Shown: positions 21,050-32,915 of the stretch, in pieces
How positions within the stretch are numbered: position 1 is the first letter of the stretch
Layout of the letters: each line of letters starts with the position of its first letter
Assembly: GCA_024364735.1 (NCBI GenBank)
Contig: JAGFNQ010005398.1
Location: forward strand, 235,946 to 299,945
Length of the DNA stretch: 64,000 nucleotides
Direction of reading: 5' to 3'
Source: Boesenbergia rotunda
Lineage: Eukaryota; Streptophyta; Magnoliopsida; Zingiberales; Zingiberaceae
Translations under genes and position numbers: made by a program
The notes under the pieces: model-generated
What the model was told of the DNA's origin: nothing
Seen by the model: only the letters and a program-made list of their open reading frames with translations
Database searches by the model: none

Positions 21050-22379
21050 ATGAAACGCATGGCAAAGAGGCAACGGTGTTTCCAGTTGATTTTGTTCTTT
21101 AAAACTATGTTTTGGAACTAATGTGATATTTTGTGCATGTTTTCTTTGATATTTTTTCCATTGCGGGGGGGGGGGGGGGGGTGTCTTGGTGTGCATGCAT
21201 GTATGTGGCAATTTAGGACTGTCTCTAAGAGGTCAAGGGGTGAAAGTTCATCCCGTTAAGGTCAGTAAGCCCTGAGGGAATCTAGGTTTAGGTCTTTGGA
21301 ATGCAAGAAACAATTTGAGGAAAACGAATTTGTCCCGATGAACTGTAGATATTTGAATAAGGCTTACTTTCAGGAATAGTCACCTCAAATCACCGAGATG
21401 GTCACCCACTTTGGAATGGAACAACTAGTGTATTGTCAACATGATATTAATGTTGACCTATGCCAAGAGTTCTATGCCAACTTGACTTGTGTTGACTTTG
21501 ACAATAATCTTTATGAGTCAAGGGTAGCCGGGGTCACCATTCCTTTCTCACCCATGATTTTAGCTAGATTTTAGAGTGTCGGGCATCCAATAATGTAAAC
21601 ACTTATTTTCCTAATGTTGTTGAGCCTTTTGAGTTTCCTGATGTCTCCATTGACCAGATTCATATGCATTATTTTAGGAGACATAGGCATGAGTCCGAGC
21701 GCATTTTTGATGCAAACCCCATGAGTCCATTCAGCCATGTTTTGTACAAAATTGTGTTGGAGTGTCTGCTACCCATCGTGACCAAGAGAAGGGCAAGGAT
21801 CCGATTGCCTCACCTAGTAATGATGTATGCCCTAGAGTGGAGGTTGGTTATAGATGTCTCTCTCCATGTATTTACCTCCATCTGCCATTTTTCCCAAAGT
21901 GTCAATGGGAAGATCTACATGCCATTTTGCCACGTTCTGACCGAGTTCTTCCAGTTATGGTTTGGTATCCGTGTCACTAGCGATCAGGTCAGGCACTTGT
22001 CCAAGGATTATGACCAGATCAGTACACGTCAGCTATCCTTGGCAGGCATAGAGTGTCGGTAGAAGGAATTTATGTGGAGGCAACGTCCAGAGTCTTCCAG
22101 CTCTGAGGAGGAGCCTTCTGGGATGATTACACGTGCGGAGTTTACTCAGCTCCGATCTGATGTCCACGGGCTCCAAGAGGGCGTGCACGGCATCCGGGAG
22201 GAGATCCACGGATTCTACTAGACGCAGGCAGCGATCCAGGGGGAGGTTCACGACCTCACGGAGTGCTGTCAGGGGATCCGGAGCCGGCAGAATGACATGT
22301 ACGAGATGCTATGGTAGCTGCATCTCGCTTATCAGGCCCCTCCTCCTCCTCCTCCAGGCGGCGACGACGAGATGATCTG
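21050..22379 (+). pseudogene. Decayed gene with a putative plant transposon protein domain
   Basis: From 21300 one frame reads CQEFYANL and RVAGVTIPFSPMILARF, and after a frameshift near 21585 a second reads MHYFRRHRHESERIF, LECLLPIVTKRRARI and KIYMPFCHVLTEFF. This pattern (FYANL, V.G..I.FS, then a Leu-rich helical part) fits the 'putative plant transposon protein' domain (PF20167, from memory). The C-terminal part (22062-22379) is a coiled coil ending in a PPPPPPGGDDEMI tail. In-frame stops at 21376, 21573, 22060, 22219 and 22315 are all TAG. Residues 21050-21300 do not join cleanly; an intron is possible. A run of 17 G lies at 21165-21181. Function unknown. Confidence 0.6.
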
Positions 22380-23371
22380 ATGGGCTGACACAGCAATTAG
22401 AGCAGCTTAGTGTTGAGAGTATTCATTTGATGATGTATTTTTATATCTCTCAAACACTTCTTATTCTAGAAATTGTATCAATTTGATGACTTCAGGGCTT
22501 TGGCCCCTGCTACTCTCTCATGTTTCATTTCATGATTGTTTTTATGGTTTTATGTATGATACAGTTATGTTCATGATATATTATGTGGTCTTGTGTCATA
22601 ATTTGAATTTGACTTGCATTATTCTTTTCATGTTATGATACATGGTTTAAGTCTTGTTTGAAACTGGTAAACTATATTGATGGTATGCTATGGTTTTCAA
22701 ATTAAAAATCTTTATCTATGCTTTTATGATGTGTCTTGAAATTTCATATGGATTGTTTGCCTAAATCTATTGATTGTATTGAATAAACAAGAATTTTTAT
22801 AGACAAGGGCATGGGAAAGGATTTTTCATGATCATCTAGAGATAAGAGATAAAAAAAAGGGGGAGTTTTTGTCAAAATGAAAATATCTATATGAAAAGGG
22901 GAGGTTTGAGAACCATTTTATATGTAAAACTAAGGTCAATGGAATTGGCAAACATAAGAAATAATATATTGATTTACAAGTTGATACAAAAATGACATTA
23001 TTTGAGGATTTTTAGGTTAGTACCAAAAGTCAAGCACGGTTGATGTTTTTCATGGACATATATTTTTCTAGGGTAGGGAATACTCTAACAAACGTGCTTG
23101 CAAAGTTTCACATTTTTCGAATTTTCTGGAATTTTATACGCGTTTCTGAATTTCGGCTGGAAATTCAGAAACTATCGTATCAGTCGACTGCCCTGTGGGC
23201 AGTCGACTGGTAGTATGGACAGAATGTGGTTTTGTGATTTCTGAGGGGTTTTTCAGAAATCTAGTTGAGTTCTATTTGGCACCAGGGGTAAGGTTGCTTG
23301 GGGCAATCTTTATGATGGTATCAAAGGGGGAGAACTTGGGTGTTAAGTTAGGTTTGTGTTGAAACTTAACT
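22380..23371 (+). other. Copia-C 3' non-coding region with polypurine-like tracts
   Basis: AT-rich sequence without genes. Polypurine runs aaaaaaaagggggag (22852), gaaaaggggaggt (22897) and caaagggggagaac (23322) resemble the true tract at 35721. An AGTCGACT inverted pair lies at 23183-23212, with flanks resembling those at 20690-20730. The last five bases (taact) are the target copy of LTR-E. Confidence 0.65.
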
Positions 23372-24334
23372 TGTTAGTAGGAGCCCTAGAGCCAATAATG
23401 TGATGATTGACTAGGGACATTTTGTATCATATTCTATTATTAATAAAGGTATGTTTGGTTATTATACTTACATTGTATTGGTGCCAAATAATTAAGTATA
23501 ATAATGTCCTTGGGTAGTAGGTTTTTATCTACATTATATCGATTGCTTGAATCGATAGTGAGATGATATAGAGAACACTACTCTAAACCATTCCTGGTCA
23601 AGTATTAATATTCAAGGACAATATTAATGCATGGAGACTAGCATGTAGGTCAGTTGATGACTTGAGCTCACAAGTCATGGATATGTGATTCAAGTTGACA
23701 CATGGGTATACATTAGAGAATGTGTACTGAATTGACTCGCCATGAGAAAGTTTCATAGATTGTCATATGAGTGTCATAAACTTTTTCATGTGACTATTAG
23801 TATGAATAGTCCTTAGACCTGAAGTCACTACCGTTCCCTACATAAGGAGTTATGTACTTTGGTATCGTCAAACGTCACCCGTAACAGGGTGGACTATAAA
23901 GGCGATCACTGGGTATGTAAAGAATTATGCAGAGGGATGTGAGTGATGTAGATGAGATCTATCCCTCCCATATGACGGGAGTGATATCTGTGGGTCACAT
24001 GATCGAGTAGGACTACTAAAACACATGACCATGCTCAAATGAGTCAATATGAGATATTGAGCTCATTTATTTGAGTGAGTCTACTCGGGGATCAAGATAC
24101 ACAGGATTGATTGAGGATGACACGGTCTGTGCCTCATTGGTCAATCTAGATATCAAGGATAGAAGGACAAGGTCATACATTATCATAGTCACGGAGGTTT
24201 AGTCGGATCTCGACTTTTCTTATTACTTGGGTAGCAATGATACATTGCTAGATGCCGCTCATTGCTTATGTGTCCAAAAGAATTAGGCGCATTGCCAACG
24301 TCGAGAGAACCTATTGGGTCACACACTAAGGGCA

Positions 24335-24835
24335 TGATGCTTCGGGAGCCCGAGTTGGGAACTCGGGAGATCTGAGCCCGAGTTGGGAACTCGGGAGATC
24401 TGAGCCCGAGTTGGGAACTTGGGAGATCTGAGCCCGAGTTAGGAACTCGGGAGGTCAGTTTGGGAGCTCGAGTTGGGAACTCGGGAGCGTGGGTCGGGAG
24501 CTCCGCAGACTGAGTCGGGAGCTCGGCAGACTGAGTCGGGAGTTCAGCAGACTGAGTCGGGAGCTCGGCACTCGGCATACTGAGCTGGGAGCTCGACAGA
24601 CTGGGGTCGGAGCTCGGTACTCGACAGACTGGGCTAGGAGCTCGGCAGACTGGGTCGGGGGCTCGGCACTTGGCAGACTGGGCTAGGAGCTCGGCAGACT
24701 AAGTCGGGAGCTCGGCACTCGGCAGACTGAGCTAGGAGCTTGGCAGACTAGGGTCGGGGCTCAGCGCTCGGCAGACTGGGTCGGGAGCTCGGCGACTTGC
24801 TCGATAGGCTTGGTTGGGAGACCTGGTCGGAAGCC
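24335..24835. repeat. 28-base then 21-base tandem arrays in U3 of LTR-E
   Basis: Four units of 28 bases containing the inverted pair cccgagttgggaactcggg (24345-24455) pass into about sixteen units of ~21 bases of the form 'gggagctcggcagactgagt'. Both strands give spurious repetitive reading frames here. Confidence 0.85.
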
Positions 24836-25011
24836 CGAGAGGCCCAGCCGAGATTACATGGGAAATTCATTAAAGTGTTTAATGAAGGGAAAAGAAAAGA
24901 TTCTTTTCTTGCATGGGTAAAGATAAAGAGCCACATGAAAAGATGTGCTCTTTATTGGTATTAATGATGGAAGCCAAAGAGACACAAACCTCTTCATATT
25001 CATGGGATGAG

Positions 25012-25018
25012 TATAAAA
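25012..25018 (+). promoter_or_regulatory. TATA box of LTR-E
   Basis: TATAAAA in 'gatgagtataaaagaagg', ~180 bases downstream of the tandem array. The minus-strand relative has 'gactataaaaggg' at 61008-61017. Confidence 0.6.
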
Positions 25019-25096
25019 GAAGGCCTTATGACTTTGGATGAGGTCTTCTTCCCTTTCTTCCTCCCTCCCTCATCTTCCTCTTTTGGCCGAAACCCT

Positions 25097-27380
25097 TGTT
25101 GGGACCGGTGCATGTCGACAAGGATACGAGTTCGTAAAATTCAAAATTTTTACGTGCAGCGGAAGAGTTTGCATAAAATAATTTCCTAAATTATTTTAAC
25201 TTCGTATCTAGCATGCAACCTTACATTGTGTTGACATAATCATAAAATAAAACTTTGCGGAAAAGTAAACAAATTTACCAAGTACCTCTCGTAACTCGAA
25301 GTAAGGGACGAGATCCAACCGTAGCGTCCCTTGGAAGCTCCGCCTCTATTCGCGTCCACGCCGAGTTCTCTTCGGGATGACTTCGCAAAGTCACGAGTTT
25401 TGTGCCGACGAGAACTACTAGATTCTCGGAAGGCACAACTAGAAGAATAAAAGAAAATAACGGAAGACTAACCAACGAAGTAACGGAATCGAATTCCGGG
25501 AAGAGAGGAGTCGCTATCCACTTCTTCTTCTTCGTGTTCGGGTTCTCCTTCTTCTTCAATGCTCACGGCAACTTCACCTTCTTGGATTTGGTTGGGCGCC
25601 GGCCCTAGAGGAGCTAGGGTGCGCCGGCCCTAAGGGAAGAAGAAGAGGAGGAGAGGAGAGATTAAGAGAGAGAGGGAGAGAGTAATTAATCTCTTGATTA
25701 ATTGATTGGAATAAGGGCTAGCCTTTGGTTCCTTTATATAGTAGCAACTCCTTTGCTAAGTCTCCCTCTAAACCGAATTAACGGAATTAACGGAATTAGT
25801 TATAAGAAATTTATCTTATAAATTTTCTTATTAATTATTCCGTTTAAACCGAGTCTTTATTATAAACTAATTTATAATAAAACTAATTCTTCTTCTCTTT
25901 AAATTATGGAATAAATTTTTATAAGAAATTTATAAACTTTCTTATTATGGAAAAATCAATTCATAATTGATTTTATAAAATTAAAATAAACCAATTCATG
26001 GATTATTTTAATCTTCCATAAAAGAATAAATTTCTATAAATTTTATTTATATAAATTTCTTTATACAAATTTATTTATCCATAATTTATAAAATAAATCG
26101 CACTAGATTTATTTTATTAATTAAACCAATTAATTGGTTTTCTCCTCTTATTGGCCGGCCACCAAAGGGGTTTTACACCCTCTTTGGCCGGCCAAACCAA
26201 CCCGAACCGCCGCGAATTAAACTCATTTAATTCGCCCAAAAAGCCTTCAAAAGACTTAGCCATTTTTAGCTTCCATTGCGCCTCTGATTAACTCAGATTC
26301 GACTTATTTCTCTTGATCGGAAAATCCAATTTTCAACTCGTTTTAAATCCCTCGGATTACTCGTATGCGTGTGACTAAATAGGCTTTCGATTTATGTTGG
26401 CCGTCTATAATTAACAAATTATAGAACGATCATGAGTGGCACCTAGTAGTACATCATGATCCCCAATTAATCGAAAGATCAACGGTTTGACCTCAGAAGA
26501 AATTATTCTGAAACCCTTCAGCAGCTCTAATGAATCGTGCCCCATTCCCTTCACCACCTTATACCCACTTGGTTCAGGACACGGTCAATGGTGTCAGTCC
26601 CCACTAGGCTGACTACGTCACACCTAGCCCAAGTAGTGTCTTTCTCGTCCTTTGGATTTCTAATTACTCTCATGTATTTAAGAGACTCGCACTCTTAACA
26701 TGATATGCTCTGGCCAGAGGCTTTGAGTAACAATCCGACGATAGGCCTGGGTATACATCTCCTCGCAAGGAGTGGTGAATCCTTTGTAGGCTGTTCAAAC
26801 ATCTTCGGGCACTTCGGCTTATACCCGATCATCCTGGGTCCACACCTCCTTGGAGATGCTTGCTTAAGATGTCAAAGTATAAGTCTCCATGACCAAGATG
26901 ACTTGAACACCGCAAGTCAAAGGAACATCGCACTTAAGCCGCAGTAAGATCTTCATTGACATATCTACATGTAGATTCCCATATGAAGTCTTACAGCTAG
27001 TCACTCCAATGAACTAGTTCCCTTAACTAGCATCCATGTTTATCTCCGGACATCCCAATGTCACCAGCCAGTGAGAATCAGCTGAATAGAGAATAACCCA
27101 TGCTAGTCTCAGCAGAATTGATAATGTCCATATTTATCAATTCATCGACTAGGGATATTTCCAACAATTCACATTTGCACATTTAGAGATAATCACTAGT
27201 TGTGATCCCATCACAAATTCTCTTATGCTGTGAATTGTATGGCGGACATTCAGTATATGAGTTTAAGATCCCAATCAAATACAAACATGTATACTCAAAT
27301 AGTGAATTATCATTTATTGAAAATAAATGTTTACAATCATAAGACGATTGCCTTAGGACACTTCTCTCATATCACTAACA
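25097..27380 (-). repeat. 3' LTR of Copia-D
   Basis: 2284 bases; on the minus strand starts TGTTAGTGATATGAGAG and ends ...GGTCCCAACA. Inverted GGCCGGCC words at about 26153-26195 flank a TTTACACCC core. An AT-rich tract with many self-complementary words lies at 25790-26110. Confidence 0.97.
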
Positions 27381-27394
27381 AACTCCCACTTGGC
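27381..27394 (-). other. Polypurine tract of Copia-D
   Basis: On the minus strand GCCAAGTGGGAGTT lies between the stop codon of the polyprotein (27395-27397) and the first base of the 3' LTR. It would prime plus-strand DNA synthesis. Confidence 0.85.
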
Positions 27395-30300
27395 CTAATG
27401 CCAATCGCTACGGTATCCAATACCACAGGCTCTAACATGACCCTCAAACTTGCTTTGAGGCAAGGCTTTAGTTAAAGGATCCGCTATGTTCCTTTCAGTG
27501 GGAACTCTCTCAATTTGTATGTCATTCCTACTTATAATCTCTCTGATCAGATGATAGCGTCGAAGCATGTGTTTGGATCGTTGATGAGACCTTGGTTCCT
27601 TCGCTTGTGCAATAGCTCCATTATTGTCGCAGTAAACCGGCACTGCTTCATCAATGGTTGGAACCACACCAAGTTCTGAGACAAACTTCTTGATCCAAAC
27701 TACTTCCTTTGCTGCTTCCGAAGCTGCGATATACTCCGCTTCCGTGGTAGAATCCGCTACGGTGTCTTGTTTGGAACTCTTCCAACTTACTGCGCCTTCA
27801 TTCAAAGTAAATACGTATCCAGACTGCGATTTGGAGTCATCCTTATCTGTCTGGAAACTGGCATCTGTATACCCACGTATTATCAAATCTCCTTCTCCAT
27901 ATATTAGAAATACATCCTTAGTTCTTCTTAAGTACTTAAGGATTGTCTTAACAGCCGCCCAATGATCCATTCCTGGATCCGACTGGTATCTGCTTGTGAC
28001 GCTCAAAGCATACGATACATCGGGCCTAGTACATAACATAGCATACATGATAGATCCTATTGCGGATGCATAGGGAATCTTATTCATGCTAATCCTCTCG
28101 TCTTCTGTGCGCGGACACATAGACTTCGAAAGGTTGATCCCATGCCTGATGGGAAGGTAACCTTTCTTGGATTCCGACATGCTAAACCTTTTTAGCACTC
28201 GGTCTATATATGTAGACTGCGAAAGACCAAGCAACCGTTTTGATCTATCTCTATAGATTCTAATCCCAAGGATATAGGTTGCTTCTCCCAGGTCTTTCAT
28301 GGAGAAAGTTTTGGACAACCAAATCTTAACTGTCTGTAAAACTGATATATCGTTTCCTATAAGTAAGATGTCATCGACATATAATACTAGGAATACGACT
28401 GCACTCCCACTAACCTTCTTGTACACACAAGGTTCGTCAGGATTTTGTGAGAAATCAAACTTTTTGATTGTCTCATCAAAACGGATGTTCCAGCTCCTAG
28501 ATGCTTGCTTCAGTCCATATATGGATCGTCGAAGCTTGCATACTTTGGTTTTATCAACCGATGTGAAACCTTCAGGTTGTATCATGTATACATCATCAAG
28601 CAGGTTTCCGTTAAGGAAAGCTGTTTTCACATCCATTTGCCATATCTCATAATCATAATGAGCTGCTATGGCTAGGAGCATCCGAATGGATTTAAGCATA
28701 GCTACTGGCGAATAGGTTTCGTCATAATCAATTCCTTGTTTCTGACGATATCCTTTTGCCACTAATCTAGCCTTAAAGGTAACAACATTACCTTCCATGT
28801 CGGTTTTCTTCTTGAAAACCCACTTGCACCCTATGGGTTTAATCCCTTCAGGTGGGTTAACCAAGTCCCATACTTGATTTTCGTACATGGAATCCATTTC
28901 CGACTTCATGGCTTCAAGCCATTTGTCCCTTTCTGAACTTTTCATAACATCTTCATAACTGATAGGTTCGTCATCGTCAATGAGCAACACGTCGTTCGAT
29001 TCACTTACGAGAAATCCGTATCTCTCTGGAATGTTGCGTGTCCTATCAGACCTACGAAGAGGTGGTGTAGTTTTAGGTTCAACAGATAGCTCATCACTAT
29101 GAATTATCGGTTGTGGGTCTAGACTAGGTGTCTCTGTAATGTCTATTGGAGTTTCTTGAACTTCATCAAGCTCAATGCCACTCCCACTGTTTTCTTGTAA
29201 AAGAAATTCTTTTTCCAGAAATACAGCATGCCTTGAAACAAACACCTTTTGTTCCAAGGGATGATAGAATTGGTAACCCTTTGTTTCCTTAGGGTATCCA
29301 ATAAATAGACATTTATCAGACTTAGCATCCAATTTGTTTGATACAACCCGCTTCACATAAGCAGGACAACCCCATATCTTAAGGTGAGTTAAGTGAGGTT
29401 TCTTACTATTCCAAATCTCATATGGAGTAGTAGAGACTACCTTGGTCGGGACTCTGTTTAGCAAGTAAACAGCTGTCTTAAGTGCATAGCCCCAAAAGGA
29501 TTTTGGAAGAGTTGCATGATTCATCATAGACCTAACCATGTCCATCAAGGTTCGGTTGCGCCTCTCAGATACACCATTATGCTGTGGTGTATACGACGGA
29601 GTCCATTGGGATAATATCCCATTGTCCCTAAGATAATCTTGGAACTCTTGACTTAAGTATTCTCCACCCCGATCGGATCGAAGTATTTTAATACTTTTGC
29701 CAAGTTGTTTCTCTACTTCATTTCTGAATTCTTTGAATTTATCAAAAGCTTCAGATTTGTGTTTCATCAAGAACACATAACCGAATCGTGAGTGATCATC
29801 GATAAAGGTGATGAAGTAGTTATAGCCTCCTTGTGCTTGAGTTGACATTGGTCCGCATACATCGGTATGTATCAGACCAAGCAACTCTCCCACTGGATTA
29901 CCTTTTCTGGGAAAGGGTAATTTAGTCATCTTGCCTTTTAAGCACGATTCGCATGTATCAAATGAACCGGGTTCAAATGATTCCAAAATTCCACATCGGT
30001 GTAATTCGGTCATGCGTTTCTTACTTATATGGCCAAGACGACAGTGCCACGTGTAGGAGTCTATTCGATTATCTATTCGAGCACGTTTGTTGCTAACTTC
30101 GATATTGAAAATGTCACTGGATAAATCTAACGTGTAGATGCCATTGCACAAAGTTCCATTCCCATAAAGAACGCCATTCAAAGTTATGTAACAACAATTG
30201 TTACTAAAAGTTAAATGATAACCTTTTTCATTCAAACATGAAATAGATACAATGTTCTTTATTAATGAAGGAACAAAATAACAATTATCCAATTCTAAGA

Positions 30301-31219
30301 CACGTCCAGTGGGGAGCTTTAGCAAATAGGTTCCGATGGCAACAGCAGCAATCTTTGCTCCATTTCCAACTCGCATATTTGCTTCTCCTTTGACAAGTCT
30401 TCTTCTATTCCTTAGCCCCTGTATGTCATTACATATATGTGAGCTACACTCAGTATCAAGTACCCAGGTATTTGAGGAAATAGAGTGACATTCAATAACG
30501 AAGATACCTGAAGAGGAAGGGGCATCGGATGCCTTATTCTTCAAGGACTCAAGATAAGCCTTGCAGTTTCTTCGCCAGTGACCCTCCTTGCCACAATGAT
30601 GGCAAGTTCCTTTTGGTTTCTTTTCAGTCTTCTTGGCCATTTTCTTCTTTCCTTTATTCTGTTCTTTGGCCTTCCTCTTAGAACCTTTCTTCGAGGAACC
30701 AACTAACAGTACCGTCTTTTGATCCTGCTTCATAGAAGGCTCTACAGTCTTCAGCAGGTTGAGCAACTCAGGTATTGCAAAACCAAGTGTGCTCAGTCGC
30801 TCAATGTACCCCAACATCTTTAACACAAACTGCGAGGCAGAAGTGCCTTCCTGCATCTTAGTGGTGAAGAGGAGTCTGGAGACTTCGAACCTTTCGGATC
30901 TCGCCTGCTCTTCAAACAACTCATGAAGATGGAAGATGATGGTATAAGCATCCATATGCTTATGTTGCTTTTGCAGCTCAGGTACCATAGAGGCTAGCAT
31001 GATGCAACTCGCAAGTTCGGAATCGGTCACATGTTTCTGATAGGCCAACAATTGGTCTGGAGTTGCATTTTCTGAAGGACGGTCGGGAAGTTGATTTTCA
31101 AGGACGTTAGCAAGCTTCTCTGCCTTGAGGACTATCCTTAGGTTTCGAAACCAGTCCATGAAGTTTGGCCCAGTTAGTTTATTGGTGTCCAAAACAGAAC
31201 GCAAGTTTAGGGAAGACAC
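27395..31219 (-). CDS. gag-pol: Copia-D Gag-Pol polyprotein (1274 aa)
   Basis: Single uninterrupted frame of the usual Copia length and order. Gag 1-200 (UBN2-type core from LTGPNFMDW); CCHC zinc knuckle 206-219 (CHHCGKEGHWRRNC); protease around 255; integrase zinc-binding H392/H397 and C423/C426; integrase core with D453 (HTDVCGP), D515 (LRSDRGGEY) and E552 (GVSERRNRT); reverse transcriptase from ~785 with YVDD at 947-950; RNase H with D1119, E1162 and D1198. The stop codon lies 14 bases from the 3' LTR. Protease motif is DTE (255-257) where aspartic proteases have DTG or DSG: codon GAG, one G-to-A change away from GGG. All other catalytic residues seem present, so the element is probably non-autonomous for processing only. 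Cytoplasmic particle, then nuclear integration. Confidence 0.97.
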   Translation of the reverse strand: MSSLNLRSVLDTNKLTGPNFMDWFRNLRIVLKAEKLANVLENQLPDRPSENATPDQLLAYQKHVTDSELASCIMLASMVPELQKQHKHMDAYTIIFHLHELFEEQARSERFEVSRLLFTTKMQEGTSASQFVLKMLGYIERLSTLGFAIPELLNLLKTVEPSMKQDQKTVLLVGSSKKGSKRKAKEQNKGKKKMAKKTEKKPKGTCHHCGKEGHWRRNCKAYLESLKNKASDAPSSSGIFVIECHSISSNTWVLDTECSSHICNDIQGLRNRRRLVKGEANMRVGNGAKIAAVAIGTYLLKLPTGRVLELDNCYFVPSLIKNIVSISCLNEKGYHLTFSNNCCYITLNGVLYGNGTLCNGIYTLDLSSDIFNIEVSNKRARIDNRIDSYTWHCRLGHISKKRMTELHRCGILESFEPGSFDTCESCLKGKMTKLPFPRKGNPVGELLGLIHTDVCGPMSTQAQGGYNYFITFIDDHSRFGYVFLMKHKSEAFDKFKEFRNEVEKQLGKSIKILRSDRGGEYLSQEFQDYLRDNGILSQWTPSYTPQHNGVSERRNRTLMDMVRSMMNHATLPKSFWGYALKTAVYLLNRVPTKVVSTTPYEIWNSKKPHLTHLKIWGCPAYVKRVVSNKLDAKSDKCLFIGYPKETKGYQFYHPLEQKVFVSRHAVFLEKEFLLQENSGSGIELDEVQETPIDITETPSLDPQPIIHSDELSVEPKTTPPLRRSDRTRNIPERYGFLVSESNDVLLIDDDEPISYEDVMKSSERDKWLEAMKSEMDSMYENQVWDLVNPPEGIKPIGCKWVFKKKTDMEGNVVTFKARLVAKGYRQKQGIDYDETYSPVAMLKSIRMLLAIAAHYDYEIWQMDVKTAFLNGNLLDDVYMIQPEGFTSVDKTKVCKLRRSIYGLKQASRSWNIRFDETIKKFDFSQNPDEPCVYKKVSGSAVVFLVLYVDDILLIGNDISVLQTVKIWLSKTFSMKDLGEATYILGIRIYRDRSKRLLGLSQSTYIDRVLKRFSMSESKKGYLPIRHGINLSKSMCPRTEDERISMNKIPYASAIGSIMYAMLCTRPDVSYALSVTSRYQSDPGMDHWAAVKTILKYLRRTKDVFLIYGEGDLIIRGYTDASFQTDKDDSKSQSGYVFTLNEGAVSWKSSKQDTVADSTTEAEYIAASEAAKEVVWIKKFVSELGVVPTIDEAVPVYCDNNGAIAQAKEPRSHQRSKHMLRRYHLIREIISRNDIQIERVPTERNIADPLTKALPQSKFEGHVRACGIGYRSDWH

Positions 31220-32914
31220 GATCGAGTGATTATCCTAGAAATACTAATTGAGATTATGTGAGAAGAATTATTAAAGAATGTATCATCATACATAAATTAA
31301 ATCCTATTTATTTTACGAATTGAATCACCCTTATTATCAATTCGGGAGATCGTAGGAACATCTCCAAATAGGTTGATATCCAACCATAGATAAGAACCAC
31401 CATGGTTGTGGCCATCAAGTTTTTCTTAGCTATGAAGGTAGGTAATTTTACCGATTACACATCACATATATGTAACTATCACATTATGCTATCAACTAAT
31501 TGAATGTTTGCATAAATCATTGGGTTGCTAACTCATTAACAAGTATGTATCATATACATAGCACCCAACTGCACCTCTTTTCGCATCGACCTTGGCTGTG
31601 GCACAACAAATCGATGCTCCAAGCTTAAGGCTGACCCATTAATCAAGAAATAGTTTTAATATGGTTGGAGCTCATTCAACCGTTTAGTCAGGCTTGGATG
31701 TGTCCAACAACCAAAACTAAGGATTGACCTCTGACTCCAACTATATTATACATAAACTAATTCCATGGTTTGAACATGTTGAGGTTCAAGTCGGGCATGG
31801 ATGTGTCCATCAACCCAAACGAGAAACAAAACTCCGATTCTAACCATATTAATGGAAGGTGTTGGCCTTAATATTTTGTAAGGGGTTTTGGGTCTCATCT
31901 TTTCTAAGCACATTCATGACATTTGTCATGACTAACGATTTCCTTAATAAAGTATGTATGTGACTTAAGTTATCAAGTCTCATTAATTGAATTAGGAACC
32001 GGATTTCCTAATTCTAATCTCATACTATATTAAAGGAATTGTTTTGGGAAACAATTTCCTAAATTGTCATAATTAATTTCCGAAATAATATGTTCAAGAC
32101 TTTGATTTCTCTAAATCAAATCTTATTAAATTAAGAGACAAATCCCTTAATTCAACTACATATTATTTTCACGAAAATCTCATTTAAGAAAACTCTATAG
32201 GAAACCATTTTCCTAATTAATTTTGGAGACAACAATATGTAAGAGCATCACCTCTTAAAACATATTTTATTCATGGATTTAATTAATTACAACAAATCGT
32301 TTTCTAAGGGTGGCTCCTCGAGGCTCAGATACCCAAAGAAAAGTAATGTGTTGTAAATCCAATTGGACGACTCCCCGAGGCTCAATCCAAATCAAACATG
32401 ACAATTTCAATTAAAAATTGGGAAATTAAATTACAACAACTAACTCTAAATTGGACGGCTCCCCGAGGCTCAATCCAAAGTAAAGAATTTTGTTGTCAAT
32501 TAAAAAACCAATTCAAATTTAATTGTCAATTAACTGTCGATGAATTTGTCTAGACTTTCTTAAAAGAAAGTGCCCAAAATTGCGAGATTTCGAAAATAGG
32601 TTTTCAGAATAATTGTAAGTTTCTGGTACAAAGAAAACTTACATATTTCCAAAAATTGGAAAATTTCTAAAATAGAAAAATTTCCAAAATTGGAAAGTTT
32701 CCAAAGATGGGAAGTTTTCACAATTATTATAAAATTTCAGAAACTAGAAAATTTCAAACGTTTGCGAAATTTCATGAGGATTTCCAAACTTTGAAATTCC
32801 TAAATCTAAAATTTATTATAATTTGAAAGTTTCCATAATTGAAAAATTTTCCGAAATTGAGATCATGACAAAGTTTTCCACAAAATAATTATATGATTAA
32901 GTCGAACACTAACC
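31220..32914 (-). other. Long 5' leader of Copia-D
   Basis: About 1.7 kb without a reading frame between primer site and ATG. Three copies of a motif like ggctccccgaggctcaatcc (plus-strand reading) lie at about 32312, 32369 and 32458. The part next to the primer site (32580-32880) is rich in short self-complementary A/T words (ggaaaatttctaaaatag type). A packaging or translation-control role is possible but unproven. Confidence 0.7.
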
Positions 32915-32915
32915 G

